Shown: one piece after another, positions 25,002 through 33,035 of the stretch
How positions within the stretch are numbered: position 1 is the first letter of the stretch
Layout of the letters: each line of letters opens with the position of its first letter
NCBI GenBank assembly: GCA_021775835.1
Contig: JAJFHC010000189.1
Location: 1 to 34,974 of the forward strand
Source of the DNA: Hyphomicrobiales bacterium
Lineage (GTDB): Bacteria; Pseudomonadota; Alphaproteobacteria; Rhizobiales; JAJFHC01
DNA length: 34,974 nt
Direction of reading: 5' to 3'
The notes under the pieces: generated by a model
What the model saw: the letters and a program-made list of their open reading frames with translations, nothing else
What the model was told of the DNA's origin: nothing
Database searches by the model: none
Program-made: the position numbers and the translations under genes

Positions 25002-25334
25002 CTGTCCTCACCGATTAACCGACGGGTTACGGCAGCATTTGACCATCTTCGCCTTAAAGGAGATGCAACTTCCCCCGACAGGTTTGACTAAAATTCTAAC
25101 GGTTCGTTTCCACGCCCGCATCTCTGGGTGGGTGTCCTGATTTGGGACGTTTGTCCTGAATGGGGATGATACGCCCCTTATCCGGGATCAAGTTTCCATG
25201 TGTGCAGGTCTTGAATTCAAGAGTACCCGTGGAAAAACAAAGAAATAGGCCAAAGGGCGGAACTGAATTTTCAAGTGGCAGGAGACTTGCTCATCAATGC
25301 ACAGGATCACAACTTGAATCGAGGACACACCCCA
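25002..25334. other. 333-bp divergent intergenic region with a 14-bp palindrome and a short direct repeat
   Basis: No gene is seen. TCTTGAATTCAAGA at 25209-25222 is a perfect 14-bp palindrome. GTCCTGA occurs at 25134-25140 and 25153-25159, 19 bp apart, each followed by a TGGGA/GGGGA-type stretch. The region must carry promoters for the FixH-like gene (leftward) and the TadG-like gene (rightward). CTTAAAGGAG near 25055 is not followed by a credible frame. Confidence 0.4.
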
Positions 25335-26558
25335 ATGTCCACAGGCCACAAATTTCTCGACAACCGCATCTGCAACCGTTTCAGCAAAGACCGCAAGGGC
25401 TCTGTTGCCATCATCTTCGGGTTGGTTTTCCCCGTCATCGTGCTGGCAACCGGCATGGCGATTGATTTCTCCCGCGCCAATAATGTCAAGGCGGTCATGG
25501 CCAATGCCATCGACGCAGCGGCACTGGCAGCGGCCAAGCACATGGCTGACGGTGAATCCGCTGACGATGCCACGGCATTGGCGCGTGAGTATTTCGAAGC
25601 CAACCTCGCCGGATTTGATATCAACGGTGTGTCGGTAACGAATTTCGCGCTCACGCGTGACGAAGAGGCTGGCAGCGTTGACATCTCTGCTGACGCCACA
25701 TTGCCCACGAGTTTCATGCAACTCGCCGGCTACGACGTACTGACCGTCGGTGTCGATACCACGGCCATATACAAGACACGTCCGGTTGAAATGGCGCTGA
25801 TGCTGGACACGACCGGCTCCATGAGCGGCAGCAAGATCGAAGATCTGCGGAATGCCGCCGAAGAGGTAGTCGACATGCTGCTGCCGGAAGGTCGTTCAAC
25901 CGACGGCAAGGTAAAAATTTCGCTGGTGCCGTACAGCTCCGCCGTCAATGCGGGCGACTACACGGAAGCGGTAACGGGTGAGAGCACCGGCAACCTGTGC
26001 GTCACGGAACGCGGCGGCCGCAACGCCTTTACCGACCGCTCACCGGAGCGCCGCCGCGTGTTGAAGCAGGCAACCGACAGATGTCCCGATATCTCTGTCG
26101 AGCCGCTGACCGAATCCCGCGACGCGCTGCTCGACAAGATCAGGGATCTGCCAGCCGCCGGTTCCACGGCCGGACATCTGGGCATCTCCTGGGCCTGGTA
26201 CACACTGTCACCTTCATGGTCATCGGTTTGGCCCGCTGAAAGCACACCCGTCAATTACGGTGAGGATGGCACGGTCAAGGTTGCCGTTCTGATGACCGAC
26301 GGCAAGTTCAACACAGAATACATACGCCGGAATGGCGACTCTTCGCAGCAAGCCGAGGAAACGTGCGAAAACATGAAGGAAGACGGTGTGGTCGTCTATG
26401 CTGTCGCCTTCAGAGCGCCTGCTAGTGCTGAACGCCTGTTGTCTGAATGTTCGACCGATGCGGATACACACTACTTCGATGCTGAGTCGGGCGCCGACCT
26501 GATCGCCGCTTTTCGTACCATCGCAGCGGGTGTTCAGGATCTCAGATTGACCCGGTAA
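25335..26558 (+). CDS. TadG-like pilus-assembly/VWA-domain membrane protein
   Basis: 407 residues from ATG 25335, with GAGGAC at 25321-25326. The N-terminus has the TadE/TadG pattern: KDRKGSVAIIFGLVFPVIVLATGMAIDFSRA with one hydrophobic helix (about 24-45). A von Willebrand factor A domain begins at ALMLDTTGSMSGSK (MIDAS Asp158, Ser162, Ser164) and continues to MTDGKFN and the VVVYAVAF strand. Such proteins expose the VWA domain outside the inner membrane and accompany Flp/Tad pili, but no tadZABC, cpa or flp genes occur here, so it is an orphan copy. Divergent from the FixH-like gene. A strong hairpin follows the stop. Confidence 0.85.
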   Translation: MSTGHKFLDNRICNRFSKDRKGSVAIIFGLVFPVIVLATGMAIDFSRANNVKAVMANAIDAAALAAAKHMADGESADDATALAREYFEANLAGFDINGVSVTNFALTRDEEAGSVDISADATLPTSFMQLAGYDVLTVGVDTTAIYKTRPVEMALMLDTTGSMSGSKIEDLRNAAEEVVDMLLPEGRSTDGKVKISLVPYSSAVNAGDYTEAVTGESTGNLCVTERGGRNAFTDRSPERRRVLKQATDRCPDISVEPLTESRDALLDKIRDLPAAGSTAGHLGISWAWYTLSPSWSSVWPAESTPVNYGEDGTVKVAVLMTDGKFNTEYIRRNGDSSQQAEETCENMKEDGVVVYAVAFRAPASAERLLSECSTDADTHYFDAESGADLIAAFRTIAAGVQDLRLTR

Positions 26559-26588
26559 AAGGTTTCGCTGGAGCGTCAATTCCTCCGG

Positions 26589-26623
26589 CCATTGCTGCCA
26601 GTGATCCTAACGGCAGGCAATGG
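26589..26623 (+). terminator. Stem-loop downstream of the TadG-like gene
   Basis: CCATTGC (26589-26595) plus TGCC (26596-26599) pair with GGCA (26612-26615) and GCAATGG (26617-26623), with one bulged G. It is 11 bp of stem, 31 bp after the stop codon. No T-run follows, so it may stabilise the mRNA 3' end or be an atypical terminator. Confidence 0.4.
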
Positions 26624-26732
26624 TCGGGGGGAGAGCCACGCCGAAGCGACAACCCTTGACCTCAACAAATCCTGGTTCAAACCTGAAGAAATTCTCTCTT
26701 AATTAACCAGGGCCTGACTAACGTATACGTCG

Positions 26733-27605
26733 GTGTCAGTATCCGGCTCGCGAGAATCAGAAGCATCAATTTCGAAAGACCAGTGTGGCATGGGGCAAGT
26801 CGCATATTCAGACACCGACAGCGAACTCAGGGGCGTTATCTCCACAATCCGTGGCAACGCCTCAAAAGTGAATGAGGCATCCAAGGAACGTCTGGCGTTT
26901 ATCGACGATCTGATCGCATCCACACATGACGTCAAGGCGAAATTGTGTGATGCCAATGGCCAGGTAACCGTCGCCTGTTCGAGCCTGACGGACGCCGTCG
27001 ACCAGTTTGCAACCATCAAATCGCTCACCGATCAGTCGGCCGCCGACGCCCGGGAAGAAGCGAACATCACCTCCCAGTCTCGCGAACGTCTGACGGCGCT
27101 GACTGGAGAGTTTCAGACGATCAACAAGCTGGCAGATGGGATCACCGCAATCTCGCGCCAAACAAGGCTTCTGGCTCTCAACGCGACGATCGAGGCCGCC
27201 CGTGCGGCGGAGCATGGACGCGGGTTTTCTGTTGTTGCCAATGAAGTAAAGCGACTTTCCGAGAATACCGAGACTTCCAGCAAGGGGATCAACGAATCTC
27301 TCGAACCGCTTGGCGTCCACGTTTCAGATCTGGAAGGCAGCATCGACAGCCTGACTCAACTGATCAACGGGGCTGCAGAAAACCGGGATGACCTGGCAAG
27401 TATTGTCGACGCCATCGTCACCGTGATCGACACAGCGACCGAGTCGACACGCCAGAGCGAGCAAACGACACATTTGATCGTCGACCAGTGCGACGATGTG
27501 ATCAGTAAACTCGAGATCATCCGCACGGATGCCGAAGCAGCGGTCACAGGTTCCGCGACAAATATCGATCTGGCTGAAAAAGCTCTGGCGTTAATCGGCA
27601 GCTGA
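26733..27605 (+). CDS. Soluble methyl-accepting-chemotaxis-type signalling protein
   Basis: 290 residues if GTG 26733 is used. ATG 26790 is an alternative; neither has a good ribosome site. The core is the MCP signalling hairpin: [40 protein letters not shown] (about residues 138-178), nearly identical to the conserved CheA/CheW-contact tip. Helical coiled coil lies on both sides. There is no membrane helix, HAMP, PAS or ligand domain, so it is a cytoplasmic, sensor-less MCP-like protein, shorter than typical receptors. No che genes are nearby. It may tune a chemosensory array or act in another two-component pathway. Confidence 0.85.
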   Translation: MSVSGSRESEASISKDQCGMGQVAYSDTDSELRGVISTIRGNASKVNEASKERLAFIDDLIASTHDVKAKLCDANGQVTVACSSLTDAVDQFATIKSLTDQSAADAREEANITSQSRERLTALTGEFQTINKLADGITAISRQTRLLALNATIEAARAAEHGRGFSVVANEVKRLSENTETSSKGINESLEPLGVHVSDLEGSIDSLTQLINGAAENRDDLASIVDAIVTVIDTATESTRQSEQTTHLIVDQCDDVISKLEIIRTDAEAAVTGSATNIDLAEKALALIGS

Positions 27606-27663
27606 ACACGACGTGCCGATCTGATCGACAAGACCATTCCATGGCGCGGCAAGGGTTAGATCA

Positions 27664-27945
27664 TCAAATCGGTGGATTGTCGTGGCCATCCTTCAATGCC
27701 GCCCAGGCGCCGGAAGTCGCCACACAGAACGGCACGAGAAATGTCAGCACGAGCTTGATCCAATTGACGTCGCCTGAACCAAACAGCCGGTCTCCCTGAT
27801 TGCTGAGATTAAGCAAGGTGCCGACAACCAGGGCGAGCTTCAGCGAGCGGTGCAGTATCGGCGGACGCAAAGCGCGCTGGAAGGCGTGATCGAGCATCTT
27901 TGATTCCATGAAATCGGTTGGCACGACAGCGTCGAGGGCCACCAT
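27664..27945 (-). CDS. NrtS-family small nitrate/nitrite transporter
   Basis: 93 residues from ATG 27945. Inner ATGs at 27909 and 27897 are alternatives, and no strong ribosome site decides. RALRPPILHRSLKLALVVGTLLNLSNQGD followed by WIKLVLTFLVPFCVATSGAW gives two membrane helices (about 33-50 and 64-82) with the spacing I recall for NrtS, the small nitrate permease described in marine cyanobacteria and common in marine Proteobacteria. It would sit in the inner membrane, probably as a homo- or hetero-oligomer. No nitrate reductase gene is adjacent. Transcribed in the same direction as the upstream cyclodeaminase-family gene. Confidence 0.7.
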   Translation of the reverse strand: MVALDAVVPTDFMESKMLDHAFQRALRPPILHRSLKLALVVGTLLNLSNQGDRLFGSGDVNWIKLVLTFLVPFCVATSGAWAALKDGHDNPPI

Positions 27946-27996
27946 GCATTGATTGGCCTGGAACGCAATTGACGCGTACTCACGGTGCGACGATGG

Positions 27997-29016
27997 TCAT
28001 GAGTACCGCAGTTCCTGGCCCAGTCCCAGCTTCTGTGCCTTGTCGAGCATGGCAGCGCCCAGGGCAATGTCGGATAGCGACAGGCCCCGATGCCAGAACA
28101 GGATGGTTTCATCATCGCTTTCCCGTCCGGGCTTCTTGCCCGCGACGATCTCGCCGAGTTCTCCATGCAGGGTTTCAGCCGTAATCAGGCCGTCGTCCAC
28201 GTGCCGCCGCAGGGCGCCGAACGGCCCGGCGCCGGCCTGGCCCCAATCGTCGACGACAACCTTGTCCATGACATCCGTCAGTGACAGCTCCACCGCACTC
28301 ATGGTGCCGTAGGGGATGACAAGGGCACCAGGCTTGATCCAGTCGGTCTTGAAGTGGGGGTGGGGTTCGGGCAACCGGGAGGCTTCGACCATGATGTCGG
28401 CGCCTTCCAGGCAACTGCGCCAATCCTCGGTCACCACAACCGGTTTGTTCAGATCCGCAGTCAGTTTCTCGGCAAAGGCTTCGCGGCTTTCCGCACGACG
28501 TGAATGAACCCTGATCTCGTCGAAATCAAAGATCCCGTCGAGCAGGCGGACGTTCCAGTAGCTGGTGGCCCGCGCGCCGATATGGCCCAGGATTTTGGAA
28601 TTCTTTCTGGCCAGGTATTTTGCGCCAACCGCCGTCAGGGCCCCGGTCCGCATTTCCGTGATATCCGTGGCGTCGATCAGTGCACGCGGTGTGCCGGTTT
28701 GCGGGTCGAACAACAAGAGCATGCCGAACTCGGACGGCAGGCCAAGTTTGTAGTTGTCGACGAAATCGCCGACCACCTTGACCCCGGCATAACCATTGTT
28801 GCCGGACCAGGGCAGTACCCCACGCAGCACGTTGAAATGACCGGTAGCGTCCTTGGGTCGAATGTGCATGCGCGGTTCGATCACAGTGCCGCCTTCGCCC
28901 TGAATACGCAACTGGCTGGTGATCGCGTCCAGGATCTCCGTGTCGCTCATTTCCAGCGCGGCCACATCGGGGCCAGACAGATAGGTGAAGTGTATCGGGT
29001 CGTGCATGGCGATCAT
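27997..29016 (-). CDS. Ornithine cyclodeaminase / mu-crystallin family protein
   Basis: 339 residues from ATG 29016 (AAGAG close upstream); ATG 29007 is a second option. The family pattern is seen: MHIRPKDATGHFNVLRG, YAGVKVVGDFVDNYKLGLPSEFGMLLLFDPQTGTPRALIDATDITEMRTGA, and VEASRLPEPH. The dinucleotide loop reads GHIGARATSYWN; the second Gly of the usual GxG pair is replaced, so cofactor binding may differ. Family reactions include deamination of cyclic or basic amino acids. It lies 26 bp after the tandem collar genes on the same strand, so it may share their transcript, although no functional link is evident. Confidence 0.82.
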   Translation of the reverse strand: MIAMHDPIHFTYLSGPDVAALEMSDTEILDAITSQLRIQGEGGTVIEPRMHIRPKDATGHFNVLRGVLPWSGNNGYAGVKVVGDFVDNYKLGLPSEFGMLLLFDPQTGTPRALIDATDITEMRTGALTAVGAKYLARKNSKILGHIGARATSYWNVRLLDGIFDFDEIRVHSRRAESREAFAEKLTADLNKPVVVTEDWRSCLEGADIMVEASRLPEPHPHFKTDWIKPGALVIPYGTMSAVELSLTDVMDKVVVDDWGQAGAGPFGALRRHVDDGLITAETLHGELGEIVAGKKPGRESDDETILFWHRGLSLSDIALGAAMLDKAQKLGLGQELRYS

Positions 29017-29042
29017 TACTCTTGGCTGAACATGGCCGACGA

Positions 29043-29369
29043 TCAGTTTCGTGAGGGAAACAGCCCTGTCATTGCGATGCATATCACAGGCGCACCGGAT
29101 CCGGTCTGGTTGGACGGCAGGTTGGGTAACGCGAAACTGGTGCGGCCGTCACCGCCGTAGTTCGTCCCCAGTAGTGAATAAAGCGCCTGGTGCTCGTTTA
29201 TCCTGAGGATCTGCCCCTTTGCCTCCATCCAGCCTTTGGGACAAAAGTTTGAACCGAAGACGGCAATCTGGGAGATCATCGGTTCAAGGGCATAGGTCGC
29301 GCGCGTGTCGGCAAACCATGCGAACAACCCCAGAACAAGACAGATGAATATGCGGAGAGGGCGTTTCAT
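29043..29369 (-). CDS. Secreted tail-collar-domain protein, copy 1 of 3
   Basis: 108 residues from ATG 29369; the frame remains open to 29429. A signal peptide (LRIFICLVLGLFAWFADTRATYA) precedes a compact phage tail-collar domain (PF07484-like, as in microcystin-dependent protein): FCPKGWMEAKGQILRI, ALYSLLGTNYGGDGRTSFALPNL, ending PSRN. Bacterial relatives are found secreted and in tail fibres; here there are no phage genes. Start of the gene is 7 bp from the stop of copy 2. Role unknown; a structural or surface-binding role is inferred. Confidence 0.72.
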   Translation of the reverse strand: MKRPLRIFICLVLGLFAWFADTRATYALEPMISQIAVFGSNFCPKGWMEAKGQILRINEHQALYSLLGTNYGGDGRTSFALPNLPSNQTGSGAPVICIAMTGLFPSRN

Positions 29370-29376
29370 GACTGGT

Positions 29377-29745
29377 TCAGTTCCTCGAGGGGTATCTGCC
29401 CACCAGCGCCACGCATACGGTCGGCGCATCCGTATCGGTCGTGAAGCCGGTGTTTAGCTTGGGCAGCGCAAACGTGGTTTGTCCGTCACCACCATAATTT
29501 GTTCCGTAGAGCGAAAACAGCGCATCGTTGCTGGAGACGGCCAACAACCTGCCGTCGGCCTTTGTCCAGCCTCTCGGGCAGAATTTGAAGGCGAATATGG
29601 CGACTTGCCCGACAAAGGGTTCGAACGCCCGGGCCGGTGTCTGGAGGCCGAGAACCAATGCCCCTGTAACGGTTGCACAAATCGTGGTCCACAGCAGTGT
29701 TGTCCTGAGCTGTCCGGTCATGCTTCTGTTCCGTATAATCGTCAT
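29377..29745 (-). CDS. Secreted tail-collar-domain protein, copy 2 of 3
   Basis: 122 residues from ATG 29745, with GAGAGG four bases upstream. A signal peptide ends near PARA. The mature part shares all landmarks with the flanking copies: FEPFVGQVAIFAFKFCPRGW, ALFSLYGTNYGGDGQTTFALPKL, and the terminal RYPSRN. It is the second gene of a three-gene run on the minus strand, with 19-bp and 7-bp gaps. The domain is short, with two cysteines (FCPRG and the later VCVALVG) that could form a disulfide. Confidence 0.72.
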   Translation of the reverse strand: MTIIRNRSMTGQLRTTLLWTTICATVTGALVLGLQTPARAFEPFVGQVAIFAFKFCPRGWTKADGRLLAVSSNDALFSLYGTNYGGDGQTTFALPKLNTGFTTDTDAPTVCVALVGRYPSRN

Positions 29746-29764
29746 GCTGCCTCTCGGTGGCCTT

Positions 29765-30076
29765 TCAGTTGCGCGATGGATAGAGGCCGATCAGGGCAAT
29801 ACAGACAATCGTCTTTGGATTATCGCCAGGCCCGTTCGCCTTGAACTTCGGCAGTGCAAAAGTCGTTCGGCCGTCGCCGCCGTAAATCGTGCCCAGAAGA
29901 GAGAAAAGCGCCGAATTTGAACTGATCGGCAGCAACTGGCCTTTTGTCTCAGCCCAGCCGCGCGGACAGAATGTCATGCCGAAGGCCTCAATCTGACCAA
30001 TGAAAGGCTCAAAAGCCAGCGCGGTTGAACTGACTGAGGCATTTAGTGCCAGGGCAAAGAAAATTCGTGGAATCAT
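29765..30076 (-). CDS. Secreted tail-collar-domain protein, copy 3 of 3
   Basis: 103 residues from ATG 30076, the first gene of the run. A short signal peptide (ALALNASVSSTALA) precedes FEPFIGQIEAFGMTFCPRGW, then ALFSLLGTIYGGDGRTTFALPKF, ending GLYPSRN. It closely matches copies 1 and 2 along its length. Two cysteines are again present (FCPRG, IVCIALIG). It is divergent from the DUF2937 gene; a 7-bp inverted repeat lies in the spacer. Confidence 0.75.
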   Translation of the reverse strand: MIPRIFFALALNASVSSTALAFEPFIGQIEAFGMTFCPRGWAETKGQLLPISSNSALFSLLGTIYGGDGRTTFALPKFKANGPGDNPKTIVCIALIGLYPSRN

Positions 30077-30160
30077 TCAATAGTATCTTCTCATTCGAAC
30101 CGGGACATCGAGAGGTATTCGCAGAACTATGATAGTTGAAACTGTTTATGTATCCGGAGC

Positions 30161-30183
30161 ATTTTGCAAGCCTTTCGCAAAAT
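30161..30183. promoter_or_regulatory. 7-bp inverted repeat in the collar/DUF2937 divergent spacer
   Basis: ATTTTGC (30161-30167) and GCAAAAT (30177-30183) are exact reverse complements with a 9-bp spacer. It lies in the shared promoter region, about 85 bp from the collar start and 106 bp from the DUF2937 start. An operator is plausible. Confidence 0.45.
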
Positions 30184-30288
30184 TATCGAAACCGGTGTTG
30201 GGCAATGGTCTGTCCATGGGTGTAAACTCGGGCAAACCCTTGTGAGACGGCGTCCGCAGACAAGCCAACGGACTGGAGATCATTCGGT

Positions 30289-30858
30289 ATGCAACTCTTG
30301 TTTCGTCTACCCATCATCCTGTTTGCCCTGGTTTTCGGCGCAACGGGATCGCAGTTTCCCGAGTACGTTCAGCAATATACTCAAAGACTTGGAGGCGCGG
30401 TCGACGAACTCCGGAACTTCGTCGAACAATTTGACCGCGATGCAACCTCCGCCGGGCTGACCCGGGACGAAGCACTGAAGGAATACGAAAAGCCAGACAG
30501 CGTGTTCCTCGACAAACGCGGCGAAAGCGTCGTGCAGACGATTCGGCGCTACGAGAGGTTGTTTGCCCAGAAGCTCGTGATCGACAAGTCCGGACCGGTC
30601 GGGCGCGTGGTTGCCTTCCTCGAAAAGGTCGATTCGGATATCGCACACAAGACGTTTGACGATTTTGAACCGGCCGTTCCGCTCACCATGGAAGGCGGCT
30701 TGTTCGCAGCGGGAGGTTTTTTCACGGCACTTCTTGTCTGGCTGGGGTTACGTGGGACCGGACGGGCGGTGGTGCGTCGAGGCCAGAAGTCCCGTACCCG
30801 TGACGAAACGCACGACAAGGCAGATGCATCGGCGACTGGAAGTCCACCCCCCATATGA
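30289..30858 (+). CDS. DUF2937 family membrane protein
   Basis: 189 residues from ATG 30289 (GGAG at 30275-30278, rather far). An N-terminal hydrophobic segment (LFRLPIILFALVFGATGSQF) is followed by the family signature FPEYVQQYTQRLGGAVDELRNFVEQFDRDA. A second hydrophobic helix (GLFAAGGFFTALLVWLGL) precedes a basic, disordered tail. DUF2937 is an inner-membrane family of unknown function. The soluble middle, about 100 residues, is charged and helical. No partner is recognised. Confidence 0.8.
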   Translation: MQLLFRLPIILFALVFGATGSQFPEYVQQYTQRLGGAVDELRNFVEQFDRDATSAGLTRDEALKEYEKPDSVFLDKRGESVVQTIRRYERLFAQKLVIDKSGPVGRVVAFLEKVDSDIAHKTFDDFEPAVPLTMEGGLFAAGGFFTALLVWLGLRGTGRAVVRRGQKSRTRDETHDKADASATGSPPPI

Positions 30859-30971
30859 CGGGCCCACCGCCTGATACCTCGTTCGTGGTATTACCGGAAT
30901 TCGGCGTTTAAGATAGAGTTGTGCCAGGTCAAACGGCAATCCTTGCCCGCGCCCTGCTCAGGACACTAGCC

Positions 30972-32048
30972 ATGAATGTACGCGAAACCACCGTCGTTAC
31001 AGCTCCACCCGAGACGCTCCCGGCGTCGTGGTATCACGATCGTGAGGTTTATGATCGCGAGCGCAATCTCATATTCCGCAAGCACTGGACTTTGCTGGCG
31101 CGCGAGGAACAATTGCAGACGCCCGGTGCCTATGTGGCCGATGACATTGCCGATCTGCCTGTGTTTGTCATACGAGGCAAAGAGGGCGAGTTGAAGGGGT
31201 ACCACAACGTCTGCCGTCACCGTGCAGGACCGCTGGTAAAGGATGGTGCAGGCCGGTGTTCAACGCTTCGGTGCCGTTATCACGGTTGGCTTTATGACAT
31301 CGACGGTGCCTTGCGCCGCGCGCCGGGCCTTGAACTCGGCCGAGACATCGACCCAGAAAAATTCGGTCTGTTCCCGGTCCGTATAGAGACCTGGAACGGG
31401 CTCGTGTTCGGATGCCTTGATGCCGACGCACCGTCACTTCAAGACTGGCTTGGCGACATCGTGGAGATCGCTGAACGGTTTCCGGCAAATGAGGACATGA
31501 CTTACAAGGGGGAAGTTCTCGAGAGCGGCAATGCCAACTGGAAAAACTACTCCGATAATTCCTGCGAAGGTTATCACGTAGGCTTCGTCCACAAGAGCCT
31601 GGGGAAGACCATCGGCAAGGAAGAAATTGACATCAGGCCTTATGACAACGGGCAGTTTGTAGGCTTCGATGTAACCTACACCGCTTCCGAAGCCGACAGC
31701 ACCCGGCAGGGCAAGGGGTTCTGGATCTACAAGTTCCCGGGTCTGTTGCTGCATTTTGCGGAATATTCGTTCAACTGCGAAAGGGTCAAACCGGTAGGGC
31801 CGGAGGGCGTGAAGCTGGTCCGTTGGTACTGGTGCGACGACCGCAAGGCGCAGGCTCTGGGCGTGACCGCGGAGGAGGCCATGGACAGCGGCCGGAAAGT
31901 CATGGGCGAGGATCTCGGTATCTGCGAAGACGTCCAGCGAAACCTCTCAGCCGGCATCTACCAGACCGGCCGTATGGCGCCGAGCGAAGAGGTTGGCACG
32001 ATTTATTTCCAGAAACTTGTACGCGAGGCGTTGGGGGACCAGAGTTAA
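30972..32048 (+). CDS. Rieske-type ring-hydroxylating (or amine) oxygenase, alpha subunit
   Basis: 358 residues from ATG 30972 (AGGA at 30960-30963, spacing 8). The frame stays open to 30921. The Rieske 2Fe-2S motif is complete: CRHRAG (Cys81, His83) and CRYHGW (Cys101, His104). The catalytic iron site follows: NWKNYSDNSCEGYHVGFVH (His202, His207) and a C-terminal Asp near 314-320 (MGEDLGICED). The spacing matches three-component oxygenases that include carnitine and glycine-betaine monooxygenases as well as aromatic dioxygenases. The reductase subunit is not in the window. An FAD-dependent amine-type oxidoreductase begins 2.6 kb downstream, which would fit amine catabolism. Confidence 0.88.
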   Translation: MNVRETTVVTAPPETLPASWYHDREVYDRERNLIFRKHWTLLAREEQLQTPGAYVADDIADLPVFVIRGKEGELKGYHNVCRHRAGPLVKDGAGRCSTLRCRYHGWLYDIDGALRRAPGLELGRDIDPEKFGLFPVRIETWNGLVFGCLDADAPSLQDWLGDIVEIAERFPANEDMTYKGEVLESGNANWKNYSDNSCEGYHVGFVHKSLGKTIGKEEIDIRPYDNGQFVGFDVTYTASEADSTRQGKGFWIYKFPGLLLHFAEYSFNCERVKPVGPEGVKLVRWYWCDDRKAQALGVTAEEAMDSGRKVMGEDLGICEDVQRNLSAGIYQTGRMAPSEEVGTIYFQKLVREALGDQS

Positions 32049-32051
32049 CGT

Positions 32052-32075
32052 TCGGAGACGGCGTGGTTTCTCCGA
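32052..32075 (+). terminator. Stem-loop 3 bp after the Rieske oxygenase stop codon
   Basis: TCGGAGA (32052-32058) pairs with TCTCCGA (32069-32075). No T-run follows, so this is a weak terminator or an mRNA end structure. The 200 bp beyond it to 32256 contain nothing recognisable. Confidence 0.35.
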
Positions 32076-32256
32076 CCTGACAGATCTGAGGGGTGTGGAA
32101 TCTTGTGCGGAGTATGGACGCAGTTTGCTTCCAGCGAAGCAACACTCTTCCCTAAAATCAGTACGCCGCCAGAACTCCGTACCGTCAGAACAGGACACGG
32201 ATTACGACAGACGCCGGAGGCGGCCGCAATGACATACACCCTTCAATTGCTGCCAA

Positions 32257-32949
32257 TCAGAATGATGCGCTCGAAGGGTAGGGCGGTTGCAAACCCAAGG
32301 CCGCTGGCAGTCCGCCTAGATCACTAACCTCATCCGTCGCGTAGTACCTGTTTGAGGGTTCATAACCACGATTGACATAAATTCGCCTGGGAATTCTCAA
32401 GTCGCAGGCGGGGATCAGGTCGTAACGCAGGCTGGACGACACGTGGGCCACGTCTTCCGGCGCGCAACCCAACTGATCGAACATGAACTCGAAGGCCCGG
32501 AGACGGGGTTTGTAGGCGCCGGCCTGTTGGGCGGTGAAGACGGCATGAAACGGTGCGCCCAGCTTTTCAACGTTGTGCATGATCTGATCGTCGGACGCGT
32601 TTGAAAATATGACCAGGGGAAACTCCTTCGCCACCGCCGCCAATGGTTCAGGGACATCAGGGTGCGGGCCCCAAGAGGGTACGGCGTCATAAAGGGTTCG
32701 GGCATCTTCGGGTTTGAACACGACATTCCAGAGTTCACAGGTTCGCGCCAGGGCGTCGTTAAGCACCTGATCGTACGGTTTCCAGGCCCCGATAACCTCG
32801 TCGCGCCGATATGCCGAGAAGTCGGTCAGGAAGGCGTCCATCTGCGATGGGTCCAGTCGGTCGGCCATGAATTTGCGCGTAACCGAAGGAATGTCGAAAA
32901 ACGTCAGCGTGCCATAGCAATCAAACGTAATGAACTTCGGTGTTGACAT
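32257..32949 (-). CDS. HAD-superfamily hydrolase, type II haloacid-dehalogenase-like
   Basis: 230 residues. HAD motif I is FDCYGTL with nucleophile Asp10 and Thr14. Motif II is FSNAS (Ser116-Asn117). Lys147 in YKPRL is motif III, and SLRYDLIPA (Asp177) supplies the acidic residue. The combination matches haloacid dehalogenase type II. Lack of a second Asp right after Asp10 (position 12 is Tyr) favours dehalogenase over phosphatase. True substrate is unproven. Divergent from the GNAT gene over 86 bp. Confidence 0.85.
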   Translation of the reverse strand: MSTPKFITFDCYGTLTFFDIPSVTRKFMADRLDPSQMDAFLTDFSAYRRDEVIGAWKPYDQVLNDALARTCELWNVVFKPEDARTLYDAVPSWGPHPDVPEPLAAVAKEFPLVIFSNASDDQIMHNVEKLGAPFHAVFTAQQAGAYKPRLRAFEFMFDQLGCAPEDVAHVSSSLRYDLIPACDLRIPRRIYVNRGYEPSNRYYATDEVSDLGGLPAALGLQPPYPSSASF

Positions 32950-33035
32950 GGAGAGGACTCTGATTTGATTGAACGGACTGATCCATTAACCCGCCGTGCA
33001 AGACATGCCAAGCGGCGGAAGGCGAGGCAAGAAGG

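Noticed and set aside
25015..25030. CtrA-type site (TTAA, spacer, TTAC) before the TadG-like gene
   Set aside because: The spacer is 8 bp rather than 7 and the second half deviates, so it does not meet the consensus.
29043..30076. Prophage or tailocin remnant at the collar genes
   Set aside because: All three proteins carry signal peptides, and no baseplate, sheath, lysis or integrase gene is nearby.
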